From NCBI GenBank assembly GCA_023138875.1, contig JAGLOO010000024.1:62001-126000 (forward strand): 64,000 nt of DNA, in the 5' to 3' direction. Positions 36,143-48,851 of this stretch are shown here, piece by piece. Origin of the DNA: Bacteroidales bacterium. GTDB taxonomy: Bacteria > Bacteroidota > Bacteroidia > Bacteroidales > GCA-2748055. The translations under genes were made by a program, and so were the position numbers. Each line of letters starts with the position of its first letter. Within the stretch, counting starts at the first letter, position 1. Below the pieces are notes generated by a model, which worked only from the letters and a program-made list of their open reading frames with translations, was not told the origin of the DNA and made no database searches.

Positions 36143-36199
36143 CTGGAAAATGATAAGATAATAAACATTAACAAGTACCAAATTAATTAAGATTAAGTT

Positions 36200-37387
36200 A
36201 TGGCAAAGGAAAAATTTGATAGGTCCAAACCGCACGTCAACATTGGTACCATTGGTCACGTTGACCACGGTAAAACCACATTGACCGCTGCTATTACTCA
36301 GGTCCTTGCAAAAAAGGGTCTCTCTGAAATCAGGGATTTTGACTCTATTGACAATGCACCGGAAGAAAAAGAGAGGGGTATAACCATTAATACTGCTCAT
36401 GTTGAGTACTCGACAGAAAAGCGTCACTATGCACACGTTGACTGTCCTGGTCACGCTGACTATGTAAAGAACATGGTTACGGGTGCTGCTCAGATGGATG
36501 GAGCGATCATCGTTGTTGCCGGAACTGATGGTCCCATGCCTCAGACAAGGGAGCACATCCTCCTGGCCCGCCAGGTAAATGTTCCCAAGATTGTTGTTTT
36601 CCTGAACAAGGTGGACATGGTTGATGATGATGAGCTGTTAGAACTCGTTGAAATGGAAATACGTGAATTGCTCGACTTCTATGAGTTTGACGGAGACAAT
36701 GCGCCTGTTATTCATGGATCAGCACTTGGAGCTTTGAATGGAGAAGAAAAATGGGAAGATAAAGTAATGGAACTGATGAATGCAGTTGATGAGTATATTC
36801 CCATTCCTCCCCGTGAAATAGAAAAGCCATTCCTGATGCCGGTTGAGGATGTATTCTCAATCACAGGTCGTGGTACTGTTGCAACCGGTAGAATTGAAAC
36901 CGGAATTGTGAATACAGGTGATGAAGTGAACCTGATTGGATTGGGCGCCGGTGGAAAGAAGACAGTTGTAACCGGTGTTGAGATGTTCCGTAAGATCCTC
37001 GATAGAGGAGAAGCTGGTGATAATGTAGGTCTGCTGCTTCGTGGTATTGACAAGAAGGAGATCTCAAGGGGTATGGTAATTGCCAAGCCCGGATCGATCA
37101 CTCCTCATACCCAGTTTAAGGCACAGGTTTACGTATTGAAGAAAGAGGAAGGTGGACGCCATACTCCCTTCCACAACAACTATCGTCCCCAGTTTTACCT
37201 GAGAACACTGGATGTAACCGGTGAGATCCAGCTTCCCGAGGGAACTGAAATGGTTATGCCTGGAGATGACGTGGAGATCAGGGTTAATCTTATCTATCCT
37301 GTGGCCATCAATGTAGGTTTGCGTTTTGCAATCCGTGAAGGTGGCAGGACTGTTGGTGCCGGTCAGGTAATTGATATCATTGAATAG
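36200..37387 (+). CDS. tuf: Elongation factor Tu
   Basis: A 395-residue EF-Tu. GTPase motifs: G1 GHVDHGKT (19-26), the switch I stretch [10 protein letters not shown]3 DCPGH, and G4 NKVD. It delivers aminoacyl-tRNA to the ribosome. It is co-transcribed with four upstream tRNA genes and followed by tRNA-Trp and secE, the conserved tufB-type arrangement. There is no separate promoter or terminator in the 57 bp upstream. Confidence 0.99.
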   Translation: MAKEKFDRSKPHVNIGTIGHVDHGKTTLTAAITQVLAKKGLSEIRDFDSIDNAPEEKERGITINTAHVEYSTEKRHYAHVDCPGHADYVKNMVTGAAQMDGAIIVVAGTDGPMPQTREHILLARQVNVPKIVVFLNKVDMVDDDELLELVEMEIRELLDFYEFDGDNAPVIHGSALGALNGEEKWEDKVMELMNAVDEYIPIPPREIEKPFLMPVEDVFSITGRGTVATGRIETGIVNTGDEVNLIGLGAGGKKTVVTGVEMFRKILDRGEAGDNVGLLLRGIDKKEISRGMVIAKPGSITPHTQFKAQVYVLKKEEGGRHTPFHNNYRPQFYLRTLDVTGEIQLPEGTEMVMPGDDVEIRVNLIYPVAINVGLRFAIREGGRTVGAGQVIDIIE

Positions 37388-37443
37388 CATTACCTTTACT
37401 ATACTGGATAGGGAGCTCGGATCGTATTGCATGAACCCGGCTT

Positions 37444-37485
37444 CGCTATTTAGATACACTAATAATAGCGGAGTGGCACAGCCAC
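37444..37485 (+). other. Two hairpins between tuf and tRNA-Trp
   Basis: CGCTATT (37444-37450) pairs with AATAGCG (37464-37470), and GTGGC (37473-37477) pairs with GCCAC (37481-37485) over a 3-base loop. Neither is followed by a T run, so they are not terminators. RNA processing between the tuf message and tRNA-Trp is a possible role, unproven. Confidence 0.45.
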
Positions 37486-37494
37486 ATTGTCTAT

Positions 37495-37567
37495 ACGGGT
37501 GTAGCTCAGTTGGTAGAGCACTGGTCTCCAAAACCAGGTGTCGGGCGTTCGAGTCGCTCCTCCCGTG
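37495..37567 (+). tRNA. tRNA-Trp (anticodon CCA)
   Basis: 73 nt. The acceptor ACGGGTG/CTCCCGT has one T-T mismatch at the sixth pair; discriminator G as required for tRNA-Trp. The anticodon arm CTGGT-CTCCAAA-ACCAG reads CCA. It lies between tuf and secE as in many bacteria. Confidence 0.94.
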
Positions 37568-37582
37568 CAAATTTTAATTGAG

Positions 37583-37774
37583 ATGAGAAGAATAGTTAAC
37601 TATCTGAGAGAATCCTATAACGAACTGGTGCACAAAGTTACCTGGCCAACGTGGAAAGAACTACAAAGCAGTGCACTTGTTGTCATGATTGCATCTCTGA
37701 TTTTCGCATTGATTGTCTTCGCGATGGATATCTCATTTCAAAAGATCCTTGAAGGCATATATAAATTAGTGTAA
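37583..37774 (+). CDS. secE: Preprotein translocase subunit SecE
   Basis: A 63-residue single-span SecE from the ATG at 37583; the frame is open into the tRNA gene, but that part is not coding. The amphipathic stretch NYLRESYNELVHKVTWPTWKEL carries the conserved VTWP. The membrane helix is about residues 30-50. It stabilises SecY in the translocon. nusG follows 3 bp later. Confidence 0.96.
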   Translation: MRRIVNYLRESYNELVHKVTWPTWKELQSSALVVMIASLIFALIVFAMDISFQKILEGIYKLV

Positions 37775-37777
37775 TCC

Positions 37778-38329
37778 ATGAGCAATCTGGAAAAAAAGTG
37801 GTATGTTCTCAGAGCTATCGGAGGTAAAGAGAAGAAGGCCAAAGAGTATTTAGAAAGCGAAATAAGCAGGTTGAACCTGCAGGACTATATTGCGCAGGTA
37901 CTGATACCGACCGAGAAGGTTTACCAGATCAGGAATGGTAAGAAGATCAGCAAGGAGCGTAACTATTTCCCCGGGTATGTGCTGGTGGAGGCCGTATTAA
38001 CGGGAGAAATCCCGTATATCCTGAGAAATATTCCAAACATCATCGGATTCCTGGGATCGGAAAGAGACCAGGCACCAATACCTCTGAGGCCTGCTGAAGT
38101 GAACAGGATCCTTGGTAAGGTGGATGAACTATCGGCCAGTGATGAGGAGATCACCGTACCCTTCTTTGTGGGTGAATCCGTGAAGGTGATCGACGGTCCG
38201 TTTAACAGTTTCACCGGTATCATCGAAGAGGTGAACGATGAAAAGAAAAAGCTTAAAGTAATGGTAAAGATATTTGGTCGCAAGACCCCCCTGGAACTGA
38301 GCTTTATGCAGGTGGAAAAGGATGGTTAA
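37778..38329 (+). CDS. nusG: Transcription termination/antitermination factor NusG
   Basis: A 183-residue NusG. The N-terminal NGN domain starts [21 protein letters not shown] and contains [11 protein letters not shown]. The C-terminal KOW domain (about 125-183) has [20 protein letters not shown]. It binds RNA polymerase and couples it to Rho or S10. It sits in the secE-nusG-rplK operon. Confidence 0.97.
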   Translation: MSNLEKKWYVLRAIGGKEKKAKEYLESEISRLNLQDYIAQVLIPTEKVYQIRNGKKISKERNYFPGYVLVEAVLTGEIPYILRNIPNIIGFLGSERDQAPIPLRPAEVNRILGKVDELSASDEEITVPFFVGESVKVIDGPFNSFTGIIEEVNDEKKKLKVMVKIFGRKTPLELSFMQVEKDG

Positions 38330-38433
38330 TAATTAAAAGATTACAATTTCCTGACAATGATATATCCAATGAATGCTTCCTGTATTGTTGTCGACGGATG
38401 TTGTAAGCGGTAAGTATATATACAGTAAATAAA

Positions 38434-38877
38434 ATGGCAAAAGAAGTAGAAGGCTTAATCAAGTTGCAAATCCGGGGTGGAGCAGCTAATCCATCCCCGC
38501 CCGTGGGACCCGCACTGGGTGCCAAGGGTGTCAACATCATGGAGTTCTGCAAGCAATTTAATGGCAGAACCCAGGAACGTGCCGGGAAACTATTGCCAGT
38601 AATCATTACCGTCTATTCCGATAAATCATTTGATTTTATCGTGAAAACACCCCCGGTGGCAGTTCAGCTGCTGGAAATGGCGAAGATCAAGAAAGGATCT
38701 GCCGAATCCAACCGGGAGAAGGTAGCAAGCGTAACCTGGGATCAGGTTCGCCAGATTGCTGAAGCAAAGATGCCCGACTTGAACGCGTTTACCGTTGAGT
38801 CTGCTATGAGAATGGTTGCCGGTACCGCAAGGAGTATGGGAGTTACTATTGATGGTGAATTCCCGTCTAACAATTAA
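38434..38877 (+). CDS. rplK: Large ribosomal subunit protein uL11
   Basis: A 147-residue uL11. N-terminal [23 protein letters not shown] holds the Pro-rich loop of the GTPase-associated centre. C-terminal [18 protein letters not shown] binds 23S rRNA. The 104 bp before it contain no obvious terminator and may hold the leader of the L11-L1 unit. Confidence 0.98.
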   Translation: MAKEVEGLIKLQIRGGAANPSPPVGPALGAKGVNIMEFCKQFNGRTQERAGKLLPVIITVYSDKSFDFIVKTPPVAVQLLEMAKIKKGSAESNREKVASVTWDQVRQIAEAKMPDLNAFTVESAMRMVAGTARSMGVTIDGEFPSNN

Positions 38878-38890
38878 TTCGTTTTGAAAA

Positions 38891-39586
38891 ATGAGTAAAC
38901 TTACTAAAAACAGGAAGTTAGCTTTAGAGAAGTTAGACAAGGACAAACAACACACCATAGGTGAGGCTGCTAGCCTGGTAAAAGAAATGACAACCACTAA
39001 ATTCGACGCTTCGGTGGATATCGATGTGCGTTTGGGTGTTGATCCCAGGAAAGCCAACCAGATGGTTCGTGGAGTTGTTACCCTGCCCCATGGAACGGGA
39101 AAAGAGATCAGGGTGCTGGTTCTGTGTACTCCGGAGAAGGAAGATGAGGCCAAACAGGCAGGAGCCGACTTTGTGGGGCTTGATGAATACATTGAGAAGA
39201 TCGAAAAGGGTTGGACCGATGTAGACGTAATCATCACCATGCCCCCTGTGATGGCTAAGATTGGTAAACTCGGCCGTGTGCTGGGTCCCAGGGGCCTGAT
39301 GCCCAATCCCAAAAGTGGTACGGTTACCATGGAAATCGGCAAAGCTGTGAAGGATGTGAAGATGGGGAAGATCGATTTCAAAGTAGACAAATATGGTATC
39401 GTCCATACCTCTATTGGTAAAGTTTCCTTTACTGCAGAGAAAATAGGTGATAATGCTCGTGAGTTTATGCAAACGATCGTTAAACTGAAACCCTCCTCGG
39501 CAAAAGGAACCTATATCAAGAGTATCTATCTTTCCAGTACCATGAGTCCTGGAATTAAGATAGATCCTAAAGCTATCGAAGATTAA
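38891..39586 (+). CDS. rplA: Large ribosomal subunit protein uL1
   Basis: A 231-residue uL1 with [23 protein letters not shown] near the start and [18 protein letters not shown] in the middle. It forms the L1 stalk at the E site and, in other bacteria, represses its own operon by binding the mRNA leader. Confidence 0.98.
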   Translation: MSKLTKNRKLALEKLDKDKQHTIGEAASLVKEMTTTKFDASVDIDVRLGVDPRKANQMVRGVVTLPHGTGKEIRVLVLCTPEKEDEAKQAGADFVGLDEYIEKIEKGWTDVDVIITMPPVMAKIGKLGRVLGPRGLMPNPKSGTVTMEIGKAVKDVKMGKIDFKVDKYGIVHTSIGKVSFTAEKIGDNAREFMQTIVKLKPSSAKGTYIKSIYLSSTMSPGIKIDPKAIED

Positions 39587-39610
39587 TAATCGCTAAAGTG
39601 TCTCAATACA

Positions 39611-40132
39611 ATGAGAAGAGAAGAAAAGGATGTAATCATTGAAAACCTTGCAGAGCGACTGAACGACACAAAGCATTTTTATCTCACTGATATTTCTGAA
39701 CTGAATGCTGAGGAAACATCAAATCTGAGAAGGAAGTGTTTTGAAAAAGAGATCGGTCTCCTGGTTGTCAAGAATACATTACTCCGTAAAGCAATGGAGA
39801 AATCCAACGGCGATTTTAACGATCTCTACGATGTATTGAAAGATTCAACTTCAATTATGTTCTGTGAGACAGGAAATATTCCTGCCAAACTGATCAAGGA
39901 GTTCAGGAAAACAATGGAAAGACCAATCCTGAAAGCCGCTTTTGTGGAGGAATCAATCTATATCGGAGATGACCAGTTGGATACACTCTCCAGTATTAAA
40001 TCAAAAGACGAACTTCTGGGAGATCTGCTTACACTGCTGCAGTCACCGGCAATGAACCTGGTTTCTGCACTTGCATCGAGTGGATCGAAAATGGCAGGAG
40101 TTCTGAAAACTTTATCAGAAAAAGAAAACTAA
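39611..40132 (+). CDS. rplJ: Large ribosomal subunit protein uL10
   Basis: A 173-residue uL10. It holds the conserved VVKNTLLRKAME region and the C-terminal helix that docks bL12 dimers. It forms the base of the ribosomal stalk. It is 21 bp upstream of rplL, with which it is translated. Confidence 0.97.
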   Translation: MRREEKDVIIENLAERLNDTKHFYLTDISELNAEETSNLRRKCFEKEIGLLVVKNTLLRKAMEKSNGDFNDLYDVLKDSTSIMFCETGNIPAKLIKEFRKTMERPILKAAFVEESIYIGDDQLDTLSSIKSKDELLGDLLTLLQSPAMNLVSALASSGSKMAGVLKTLSEKEN

Positions 40133-40153
40133 TAACATTAAAAATCAATAGAA

Positions 40154-40534
40154 ATGGCAGACGTTAAAAAACTTGCTGATCAATTGGTCGAATTGACTGT
40201 AAAAGAAGTAAATGAATTGCTCGATGTCCTGAAGGAAGAGCACGGTATTGAACCTGCAGCTGCTGCAGTTGCTGTTGCCGGTCCTGCTGCAGAAGGCGGT
40301 GAAGGTGGTGGCGCTGAAGAAAAGACCGAATTTGATGTGATTTTGAAAGCTCCGGGAGGAGCCAAACTGCAGATTGTTAAGCTTGTGAAGGAACTCACAG
40401 GACTTGGACTTAAAGAAGCGAAAGCTGTTGTTGATTCCGTACCTTCTCCTGTTAAAGAAGGAGTAAGTAAGGATGAAGCAGAATCTCTCAAAACCCAATT
40501 AGAAGAAGCTGGAGCAGAAGTTGAGCTTAAATAA
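40154..40534 (+). CDS. rplL: Large ribosomal subunit protein bL12
   Basis: A 126-residue bL12. The N-terminal dimerisation part is followed by an Ala/Gly-rich hinge (about 36-54) and the C-terminal domain with [39 protein letters not shown], which recruits translation factors. A candidate attenuator follows before rpoB. Confidence 0.98.
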   Translation: MADVKKLADQLVELTVKEVNELLDVLKEEHGIEPAAAAVAVAGPAAEGGEGGGAEEKTEFDVILKAPGGAKLQIVKLVKELTGLGLKEAKAVVDSVPSPVKEGVSKDEAESLKTQLEEAGAEVELK

Positions 40535-40562
40535 TAGGGCAATCGCATTATCCACTTCCAGG

Positions 40563-40600
40563 TTTAGATTCTTGCCCCGCGCAAGGGTCTAAGCCTTTTT
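40563..40600 (+). terminator. Candidate attenuator between rplL and rpoB
   Basis: TTAGA (40564-40568) and CTTGC pair with GCAAG and TCTAA (40588-40592), with two-base internal bulges on each side of the inner stem, followed by GCC and five T. It lies 29 bp after rplL. Partial termination would lower rpoBC output relative to the ribosomal proteins, as known for the rplL-rpoB gap of Escherichia coli. Confidence 0.65.
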
Positions 40601-40647
40601 GCAATTAAATGTTCACACCTTAATCCCAGGATTAAAACGCGATATCA

Positions 40648-43600
40648 ATGCCAAGTATAAATCAAGACCGAATTAGTTTCGCTTCCATTAAAAATCAGTT
40701 GGAATATCCTGATTTTCTGGAAGTACAGCTGAAATCATTCCATGATTTCTTTCAAATGGAAACAACCCCTGAGAACAGGAAAATTGAGGGCCTGTACCAG
40801 GTTTTCCAGGAGAACTTTCCCATTACCGATACAAGAAATAATTTCGTACTGGAGTTTATCGACTATACCATCGATCCACCCAGGTATTCCATTGATGAGT
40901 GTATCGAGCGGGGACTTACATTCAGTGTTCCCTTAAAGGCAAAACTGAAGCTTTATTGTACCGATCCTGAACATGAGGATTTTGATACTGTGATCCAGGA
41001 CGTGTACCTGGGGATGGTTCCTTATATGACCGACAGGGGGGTATTTATCATCAATGGCGCTGAAAGGGTGGTTGTATCCCAGTTGCACCGTTCACCAGGA
41101 GTATTCTTCGGGCAGAGTGTCCATGCCAATGGTACCAAACTCTACTCCGCAAGGATCATTCCCTTCAAAGGTTCCTGGATCGAGTTTGCAACAGACATCA
41201 ACAATGTGATGTATGCATATATCGACCGAAAGAAAAAATTACCGGTAACCACACTGCTTCGGGCCATCGGGTACGAGAGTGACAAGGATGTGCTGGAGAT
41301 ATTCGGTCTGGCCGATGAGATCAAGGTTTCGAAGACCGGTTTGAAAAAACTGGTGGGCCGCAAACTGGCCGCCCGTGTGCTGAAAAGCTGGATTGAAGAC
41401 TTTGTGGATGAAGATACAGGCGAAGTGGTATCTATTGAGCGAAATGAAGTGATCATCGACAGGGAGACCGTTCTTGAGACCGAGCACATTGATGAGATCA
41501 TCGATTCGGGTGCCAAGACCATTCTGTTGCACAAGGATACAGCTAATATTACCGATTTTGCCATTATTTACAATACCCTTCAGAAGGATCCGTGTAACTC
41601 GGAGAAGGAAGCGGTGATGCATATCTACAGGCAACTGAGGAATGCAGAACCACCGGATGAGCCCACTGCCAGGGATGTCATTGATAAGTTATTCTTCTCT
41701 GACAAGCGGTATGACCTTGGAGAGGTGGGTCGATACAGGCTCAACAAGAAGCTTGGACTGGAAACCGACATGGAGCACAGGGTACTGACCAGGGAAGATA
41801 TTATCCAGATCATCCAGTACCTGATCAAGCTGATCAACTCCAAGACAGATGTGGATGATATTGACCACCTGAGCAACAGGAGGGTCCGTACTGTGGGAGA
41901 ACAGCTGATGAACCAGTTCAGCGTTGGACTGGCCCGTATGGCAAGAACCATTCGTGAACGCATGAATGTGCGTGACAACGAGGTGTTTACACCGACTGAC
42001 CTGATCAATTCGAAGACGCTTTCTTCGGTGATCAATTCGTTCTTCGGTACCAACCAGCTGTCCCAGTTTATGGACCAGACTAATCCGTTGGCAGAGATGA
42101 CCCACAAGCGCCGTATGTCGGCTCTTGGTCCGGGTGGACTGTCCAGGGAAAGGGCCGGTTTTGAGGTACGTGATGTACACTTTACCCATTACGGAAGGCT
42201 CTGTCCTATTGAGACCCCTGAAGGTCCGAACATCGGACTGATCTCATCCCTGTGTGTGTTTGCACGCATCAGCGATCTTGGATTCATTGAAACCCCTTAT
42301 CGTAAAACCGAAGCCGGGAAGGTTGAACTCTCAAACAAAGGAGTGGTTTACCTCAGTGCTGAGGAAGAAGAGGGCATGCTCATTGCCCAGGCCAATGCGC
42401 CATTGAATGAAGATGGAACATTTGTGAATCCGAAGGTGAAGGCCCGTTATGAGGCCGATTATCCGCTTGCAGAGAAGGATGATGTGGTATTGATGGACGT
42501 TGCTCCCAACCAGATAGCTTCTATTGCGGCTTCACTGATCCCGTTCCTGGAGCATGACGACGCCAACAGGGCGCTTATGGGATCGAATATGATGCGCCAG
42601 GCTGTTCCACTGATCTATCCTGAGGCTCCTGTGGTAGGAACCGGGATCGAGCAGAATGTGGTACGCGATTCAAGGCTCCAGATCACTGCCACGGAAACTG
42701 GTGTGGTAGAGTTTGTGGATGCCAATGAAATTGTGGTCAGGTATGACCGGAGCGAAGAAGAGAGGTTTGTCAGGTTTGATGATGATGTGAAGCGGTACAA
42801 GCTTCCGAAATTCAGGAAAACCAACCAAAATACCTGTGTCAATCTGAGTCCCATTGTTCGCAAAGGACAGAAGCTTAAAAAGGGAGATATCCTGACACAG
42901 GGATACGCCACCCAGCAGGGTGAGCTGGCTCTTGGAAGAAACCTCATGGTGGCGTTCATGCCATGGAAGGGGTATAATTTTGAGGATGCCATTGTAGTTT
43001 CTGAAAGGCTTGTAAGAGAGGATGTTTTCACCTCCATCCATGTGGATGAGTACCTCCTGGAAGTGAGGGATACCAAACGTGGACTTGAGGAACTCACCTC
43101 CGATATTCCCAATGTGAGCGAAGAAGCTACCAAGAACCTTGATGAGAACGGACTGATCAGGATCGGAGCCGAGGTGACACCCGGCGATATCCTCATCGGC
43201 AAAATCACCCCCAAGGGGGAATCGGATCCTTCTCCGGAGGAGAAACTGCTCAGGGCTATTTTTGGCGATAAGGCTGGGGATGTGAAGGATGCTTCACTCA
43301 AGGCCGGTCCGTCGCTCTATGGTGTTGTGATCGACAAAAAGCTGTTCTCACGGACCATGAAGGAGAGGAAATCGAGGCCTGCAACCAAGCAGATTCTTGA
43401 GAAGATCGAAGAAGTATACAACAGGGACATCGTAGAACTGAGAGGACAACTCATTGAAAAACTGTTCGAGCTGGTGAACGGGAAAACTTCCCAGGGTGTG
43501 AAAGACTTCCTGAATGTGGATGTGATCCCCAAGGGAACCAAGTTTACCCTGAAGCTTCTCCAGGAACTGGTTTTCGCAAACGTTAATCCCACCAAGTGGA

Positions 43601-44457
43601 CCACCGATAAACACAAAAATGACCTGATCAGGGACCTGCTCCATAACTATATTATTAGGTTCAAGGAAATAGATAGTCTTTACAAGCGCAAGAAGCATAG
43701 CATTACCAGCGGTGATGAACTGCCTACAGGTATCATTCAGCTTGCCAAGGTTTATGTGGCTAAGAAGCGTAAGATCACCGTGGGTGATAAGATGGCCGGA
43801 CGTCACGGAAACAAGGGTATCGTGGCCAAGATTGTCCGCGCGGAAGATATGCCGTTCCTGGAGGACGGAACCCCGGTGGATATCGTACTGAATCCGCTGG
43901 GTGTGCCTTCCAGGATGAACCTGGGGCAGATCTATGAAACCGTACTGGGCTGGGCCGGACTGAAATTGGGACTGAAATTTGCAACCCCGATCTTTGACGG
44001 AGCCAAGATCGATGAGATCAATGAACTTACCGATAAGGGAGGTGTCCCCAGGTATGGAAAAACCCACCTTTATGACGGAGGAACCGGGGAGAGATTTGAC
44101 CAGCCAGCCACTGTGGGTGTGATCTATATGCTGAAACTGGGACATATGGTTGAGGATAAGATGCACGCCAGGTCAATTGGGCCATACTCACTGATAACCC
44201 AGCAGCCTCTGGGTGGTAAAGCACAGTTTGGAGGCCAGCGATTTGGTGAGATGGAAGTCTGGGCTCTGGAGGCATTTGGGGCAGCCAATATTCTCCAGGA
44301 GATCCTTACCGTAAAATCGGATGATGTGATCGGAAGGGCCAAGGCATATGAAGCCATTGTAAAAGGTGAGCCAATGCCCACACCCGGAATTCCCGAATCA
44401 CTGAACGTATTGTTGCATGAATTGCGTGGACTGGGATTGAGTGTTAACCTGGTTTAA
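40648..44457 (+). CDS. rpoB: DNA-directed RNA polymerase subunit beta
   Basis: A 1269-residue beta subunit. Recognisable segments are HRSPGVFFG, the rifampicin-region sequence [34 protein letters not shown] (here with the usual wild-type residues), [15 protein letters not shown], and [14 protein letters not shown]. It builds the catalytic core with RpoC, which follows 62 bp later. Confidence 0.99.
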   Translation: MPSINQDRISFASIKNQLEYPDFLEVQLKSFHDFFQMETTPENRKIEGLYQVFQENFPITDTRNNFVLEFIDYTIDPPRYSIDECIERGLTFSVPLKAKLKLYCTDPEHEDFDTVIQDVYLGMVPYMTDRGVFIINGAERVVVSQLHRSPGVFFGQSVHANGTKLYSARIIPFKGSWIEFATDINNVMYAYIDRKKKLPVTTLLRAIGYESDKDVLEIFGLADEIKVSKTGLKKLVGRKLAARVLKSWIEDFVDEDTGEVVSIERNEVIIDRETVLETEHIDEIIDSGAKTILLHKDTANITDFAIIYNTLQKDPCNSEKEAVMHIYRQLRNAEPPDEPTARDVIDKLFFSDKRYDLGEVGRYRLNKKLGLETDMEHRVLTREDIIQIIQYLIKLINSKTDVDDIDHLSNRRVRTVGEQLMNQFSVGLARMARTIRERMNVRDNEVFTPTDLINSKTLSSVINSFFGTNQLSQFMDQTNPLAEMTHKRRMSALGPGGLSRERAGFEVRDVHFTHYGRLCPIETPEGPNIGLISSLCVFARISDLGFIETPYRKTEAGKVELSNKGVVYLSAEEEEGMLIAQANAPLNEDGTFVNPKVKARYEADYPLAEKDDVVLMDVAPNQIASIAASLIPFLEHDDANRALMGSNMMRQAVPLIYPEAPVVGTGIEQNVVRDSRLQITATETGVVEFVDANEIVVRYDRSEEERFVRFDDDVKRYKLPKFRKTNQNTCVNLSPIVRKGQKLKKGDILTQGYATQQGELALGRNLMVAFMPWKGYNFEDAIVVSERLVREDVFTSIHVDEYLLEVRDTKRGLEELTSDIPNVSEEATKNLDENGLIRIGAEVTPGDILIGKITPKGESDPSPEEKLLRAIFGDKAGDVKDASLKAGPSLYGVVIDKKLFSRTMKERKSRPATKQILEKIEEVYNRDIVELRGQLIEKLFELVNGKTSQGVKDFLNVDVIPKGTKFTLKLLQELVFANVNPTKWTTDKHKNDLIRDLLHNYIIRFKEIDSLYKRKKHSITSGDELPTGIIQLAKVYVAKKRKITVGDKMAGRHGNKGIVAKIVRAEDMPFLEDGTPVDIVLNPLGVPSRMNLGQIYETVLGWAGLKLGLKFATPIFDGAKIDEINELTDKGGVPRYGKTHLYDGGTGERFDQPATVGVIYMLKLGHMVEDKMHARSIGPYSLITQQPLGGKAQFGGQRFGEMEVWALEAFGAANILQEILTVKSDDVIGRAKAYEAIVKGEPMPTPGIPESLNVLLHELRGLGLSVNLV

Positions 44458-44519
44458 TCCTGCTGTTACGGGCTACGGCCTGATCATTCAAAGTTTTAAA
44501 ACAATAAATTCCTTATTAT

Positions 44520-47500
44520 ATGTCATTCAGGAAAGACACCAAAATAAAAAGCAGTTTCACCAAGATTACCATCGGATTGGCTTCACCTGAAGAGATCCTT
44601 GAACGATCCAGTGGAGAGGTCTTGAAGCCCGAAACCATCAATTACCGTACCTATAAACCGGAAAGAGATGGTCTGTTTTGCGAGAGAATCTTCGGACCGG
44701 TGAAGGATTATGAGTGTCATTGTGGTAAGTACAAACGCATCCGTTACAAAGGTATTGTATGTGACCGCTGTGGTGTTGAAGTTACTGAGAAGAAGGTGCG
44801 TCGCGAAAGGATGGGACACATTTCACTGGTTGTACCGGTGGCACACATCTGGTATTTCCGTTCACTACCCAATAAGATCGGGTATCTGCTTGGACTTCCC
44901 ACCAAGAAACTTGATTCAATCATCTATTACGAAAGGTATGTGGTGATCAATGCGGGTATCAAGGAAGCCGACGGAGTAGACTACCTTGATTTTCTTACAG
45001 AAGATGAGTACCTGGATATCCTTGCCAGCCTTCCTAAGGAGAACCAACTCCTGGAAGACGACCATCCGGATAAGTTCATTGCAGGGATGGGTGCAGATGG
45101 ATTGCACCAGCTTCTTTCAAGGCTTGACCTGGATGAACTCTCTTATTCATTAAGGCACAAGGCCAGTACTGAGACCTCCCAGCAGAGGAAGAATGAAGCA
45201 TTGAAACGCTTGCAGGTAGTAGAGGCCTTCCGCGTATCCAAGGGTATTAATCGGCCCGAGTGGATGATCGTGAAAGTGGTCCCGGTAATCCCACCGGAAT
45301 TAAGACCCCTGGTACCGCTTGATGGCGGACGTTTTGCCACTTCTGACCTGAACGATCTCTATCGGAGGGTAATTATCAGGAACAACCGCCTGAAACGGTT
45401 AATCGAGATCAAAGCTCCGGAGGTGATCCTTCGCAACGAGAAAAGGATGCTCCAGGAGGCCGTTGATTCACTGTTCGATAACTCCAGGAAGGCCAATGCG
45501 GTTAAGACCGATGCCAACCGTCCGCTCAAGTCGCTTTCTGACAGCCTGAAAGGTAAGCAGGGTCGGTTCCGTCAGAACCTGCTGGGAAAGAGGGTGGATT
45601 ATTCAGCCCGTTCTGTGATCGTGGTTGGGCCTGAATTGAGACTTCATGAATGTGGTCTTCCAAAGGATATGGCCGCTGAGCTTTATAAGCCTTTCATTAT
45701 CAGAAAATTGATTGAAAGAGGAATTGTAAAAACCGTAAAATCGGCCAAGAAGATCGTGGATCGGAAGGATCCGGTTGTATGGGATATTCTGGAAAATGTA
45801 CTGAAAGGACACCCGGTGCTGCTGAACCGTGCACCTACCCTGCACAGGCTCGGGATCCAGGCATTCCAGCCGAAACTTATCGAGGGAAAAGCAATCCAGC
45901 TTCATCCACTGGTATGTACCGCTTTCAACGCTGACTTTGACGGTGACCAGATGGCTGTGCATCTCCCTCTTGGAAATGCAGCCGTCCTTGAAGCACAGAT
46001 CCTGATGCTGGCATCACACAATATTCTGAATCCTGCCAATGGTGCGCCTATTGCGGTACCTTCGCAGGATATGGTACTGGGCCTCTATTACATTACCAAG
46101 GCCAAGCGCAACATGAAGAACGATCCTGTGAAAGCAGAGGGAATGTTGTTCTATTCACCTGAAGAAGTGACCATTGCATACAATGAAAAGCGTGCAGATC
46201 TGCATTCCGTCATTAAGGTTAGGATCCCCAAACTGGGAAGTGAGAACGGGGAAACGGAACTCATCGAGACCACTGTGGGTCGTGTATTGTTCAATGAATT
46301 TGTACCCGAAGAGATAGGGTACATTAACGAACTGCTGACAAAAAAATCACTTCGCGACATCATCGGAAGGGTACTCAAGATTACAGGAACTGAGAAAACC
46401 GCCAAGTTTCTGGATGATATCAAGAGCCTCGGTTATAGCATGGCTTTCAAAGGAGGCCTCTCCTTTAACCTGGATGATGTGATCATCCCCGCCGAGAAGG
46501 AGACATTCGTTACCGATGGTTATGCCCAGGTTGACGATGTGATCGCCAGTTATAACATGGGTGTGATTACAAACAATGAAAGGTATAACCAGATCATTGA
46601 TGTGTGGACGCATATCAATGCCAGGCTGACCCAGACACTCATGAAGCAGTTGAGTTCAGATAATCAGGGATTTAACCCTGTGTATATGATGCTCGATTCT
46701 GGTGCGAGGGGCTCCAAGGAGCAGATCCGGCAGCTGTCCGGTATGCGTGGTCTGATGGCCAAACCACAGAAGTCAGGTTCTTCAGGCTCAGAGATCATAG
46801 AGAACCCCATCCTGTCTAATTTCAAGGAGGGACTTTCGGTACTGGAATATTTTATTTCAACCCACGGTGCCCGTAAGGGTCTTGCCGATACGGCACTGAA
46901 GACAGCTGATGCGGGTTACCTGACCCGCCGTCTTGTGGATGTTTCACAGGATGTAATTATCCAGGAGCCCGATTGTGGTACCTTGCGCGGACTGGTGGCC
47001 TCTGCTATAAAGAAAAATGAGGAGATTGTGGAAACACTTTTTGAAAGGGTGCTGGGCCGTACCACCGTTCACAATGTCTATCATCCCCTTTCAGGTGACC
47101 TGATCATTGCTTCCGGAGAAGAGATCACAGAAGATATCGCCCTGACCATTGAAGATTCACCCATTGAGCAGGTTGAGATCCGTTCGGTTCTGACCTGTGA
47201 GTCGAAAAAGGGTGTATGTGCCAAGTGTTACGGACGTAACCTGGCTACAGGAAAAATGGTCCAGATGGGTGAAGCGACAGGAGTTATTGCAGCGCAATCC
47301 ATCGGGGAACCAGGAACACAGCTTACTCTGCGTACATTCCACGTAGGAGGCACGGCTTCCAATATTACTTCGGAGTCCAATGTGATCTCCAAATATGATG
47401 GAGTGGCTGAGATTGAAGAGTTGCGTACTGTACCATCCGCCGATCCCGAGACCGACAAGAAGTTTGAAATAGTCATAGGACGACTTGCCGAATTGAGGAT

Positions 47501-48839
47501 TGTGGATAAAAACACAGGGATTGCACTGACTACCCATACCATTCCATATGGCTCCAAACTCTATATCAAGAATGGAGCAAAGGTGAAGAAAGGACATCTG
47601 ATTTGCGAATGGGATCCTTATAATGCTCTTATTATCAGCGAGGTGCCCGGAAAGGTCGATTTCGAAAATGTGATTGAAGGTATTACCTTCCGGGAGGAAT
47701 CCGATGAGCAAACAGGATTCAAGGAGAAGGTAATCGTGGAAACCAGGGACCGTACTAAAAACCCGTTGATTAGGATCATGAATAGCGAAGGTGAGCTCAT
47801 TAAGAACTATAACCTGCCTGTGGGCGCCCATATTGCAGTGAACGAAAATGAGAAGGTTAAGGCAGGTGAGATCCTTGTAAAGATACCCAGAGCCGTTGGG
47901 AAATCAGGTGACATTACCGGAGGTTTGCCACGTGTTACAGAGTTGTTTGAAGCCAGGAATCCTTCAAATCCTGCGGTTGTATCCGAGATCGACGGCGAAG
48001 TGGAATTCGGAAAGATCAAACGTGGAAACCGTGAGGTCATCATCACATCCAAGGCTGGTGAGGTGAAGAAATACCTTGTACCACTTTCAAAGCAGATCCT
48101 TGTCCAGGAAAACGATTATGTGAGGGCTGGAACGCCTCTGTCGGATGGCGCCATTACACCGGCCGATATCCTGGCCATCAAAGGGCCTACCAAGGTTCAG
48201 GAGTACATCGTAAATGAAGTTCAGGAAGTATACAGGATGCAGGGTGTGAAGATCAACGACAAGCATTTTGAGATCATCGTTCGCCAGATGATGCGGAAGG
48301 TGGAAATCGTCGATCCGGGTGACACTAAATTTCTGGAGAAGCAGGTTGTGGATAAGTGGGGATTCATGAATGAAAACGACTGGATTTATGGTAAGAAGGT
48401 AGTGGTTGAAGCGGGAGACGCCGAGGGCTATAAGCCCGGACAGATCATTACGGCCCGCAAACTCAGGGACGATAATTCTGTTCTAAGGCGCAAAGACCTG
48501 AAACTCATTGAGTCAAGGGATGCGATACCCGCTACCTCCTCGCAGGTACTTCAGGGAATCACCAAGGCTGCACTGCAGACCAAAAGCTTCATCTCAGCTG
48601 CATCATTCCAGGAAACCACCAAGGTACTGAATGAAGCTGCGATCTTCGGACGTGTGGATATATTGGACGGATTGAAGGAGAATGTGATCGTGGGTCACAA
48701 GATCCCCGCCGGTACCGGTGCAAGGGTTTATAACAACCTGGTGGTCGGGTCACGTGAGGAATACGAAAGACTCACATCCGGAAAGACAGAAGAGAAAAAC
48801 TCGGCAGAAGAGGAGGTTACTGAATCTGCACAGGACTAA
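44520..48839 (+). CDS. rpoC: DNA-directed RNA polymerase subunit beta'
   Basis: A 1439-residue beta' subunit. Zinc site 1 lies near residues 66-84 ([21 protein letters not shown]). The catalytic loop NADFDGDQ is at 470-477, with its three Asp ligands for Mg2+. Zinc site 2 includes [15 protein letters not shown]. There is a C-terminal acidic tail ([16 protein letters not shown]). It forms the polymerase core with RpoB. Confidence 0.99.
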   Translation: MSFRKDTKIKSSFTKITIGLASPEEILERSSGEVLKPETINYRTYKPERDGLFCERIFGPVKDYECHCGKYKRIRYKGIVCDRCGVEVTEKKVRRERMGHISLVVPVAHIWYFRSLPNKIGYLLGLPTKKLDSIIYYERYVVINAGIKEADGVDYLDFLTEDEYLDILASLPKENQLLEDDHPDKFIAGMGADGLHQLLSRLDLDELSYSLRHKASTETSQQRKNEALKRLQVVEAFRVSKGINRPEWMIVKVVPVIPPELRPLVPLDGGRFATSDLNDLYRRVIIRNNRLKRLIEIKAPEVILRNEKRMLQEAVDSLFDNSRKANAVKTDANRPLKSLSDSLKGKQGRFRQNLLGKRVDYSARSVIVVGPELRLHECGLPKDMAAELYKPFIIRKLIERGIVKTVKSAKKIVDRKDPVVWDILENVLKGHPVLLNRAPTLHRLGIQAFQPKLIEGKAIQLHPLVCTAFNADFDGDQMAVHLPLGNAAVLEAQILMLASHNILNPANGAPIAVPSQDMVLGLYYITKAKRNMKNDPVKAEGMLFYSPEEVTIAYNEKRADLHSVIKVRIPKLGSENGETELIETTVGRVLFNEFVPEEIGYINELLTKKSLRDIIGRVLKITGTEKTAKFLDDIKSLGYSMAFKGGLSFNLDDVIIPAEKETFVTDGYAQVDDVIASYNMGVITNNERYNQIIDVWTHINARLTQTLMKQLSSDNQGFNPVYMMLDSGARGSKEQIRQLSGMRGLMAKPQKSGSSGSEIIENPILSNFKEGLSVLEYFISTHGARKGLADTALKTADAGYLTRRLVDVSQDVIIQEPDCGTLRGLVASAIKKNEEIVETLFERVLGRTTVHNVYHPLSGDLIIASGEEITEDIALTIEDSPIEQVEIRSVLTCESKKGVCAKCYGRNLATGKMVQMGEATGVIAAQSIGEPGTQLTLRTFHVGGTASNITSESNVISKYDGVAEIEELRTVPSADPETDKKFEIVIGRLAELRIVDKNTGIALTTHTIPYGSKLYIKNGAKVKKGHLICEWDPYNALIISEVPGKVDFENVIEGITFREESDEQTGFKEKVIVETRDRTKNPLIRIMNSEGELIKNYNLPVGAHIAVNENEKVKAGEILVKIPRAVGKSGDITGGLPRVTELFEARNPSNPAVVSEIDGEVEFGKIKRGNREVIITSKAGEVKKYLVPLSKQILVQENDYVRAGTPLSDGAITPADILAIKGPTKVQEYIVNEVQEVYRMQGVKINDKHFEIIVRQMMRKVEIVDPGDTKFLEKQVVDKWGFMNENDWIYGKKVVVEAGDAEGYKPGQIITARKLRDDNSVLRRKDLKLIESRDAIPATSSQVLQGITKAALQTKSFISAASFQETTKVLNEAAIFGRVDILDGLKENVIVGHKIPAGTGARVYNNLVVGSREEYERLTSGKTEEKNSAEEEVTESAQD

Positions 48840-48851
48840 ATACAGTTCAAT

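Noticed and set aside
37538-37582. Longer secE frame beginning within tRNA-Trp
   Set aside because: The extension is tRNA sequence; the ATG at 37583 gives the normal SecE length.
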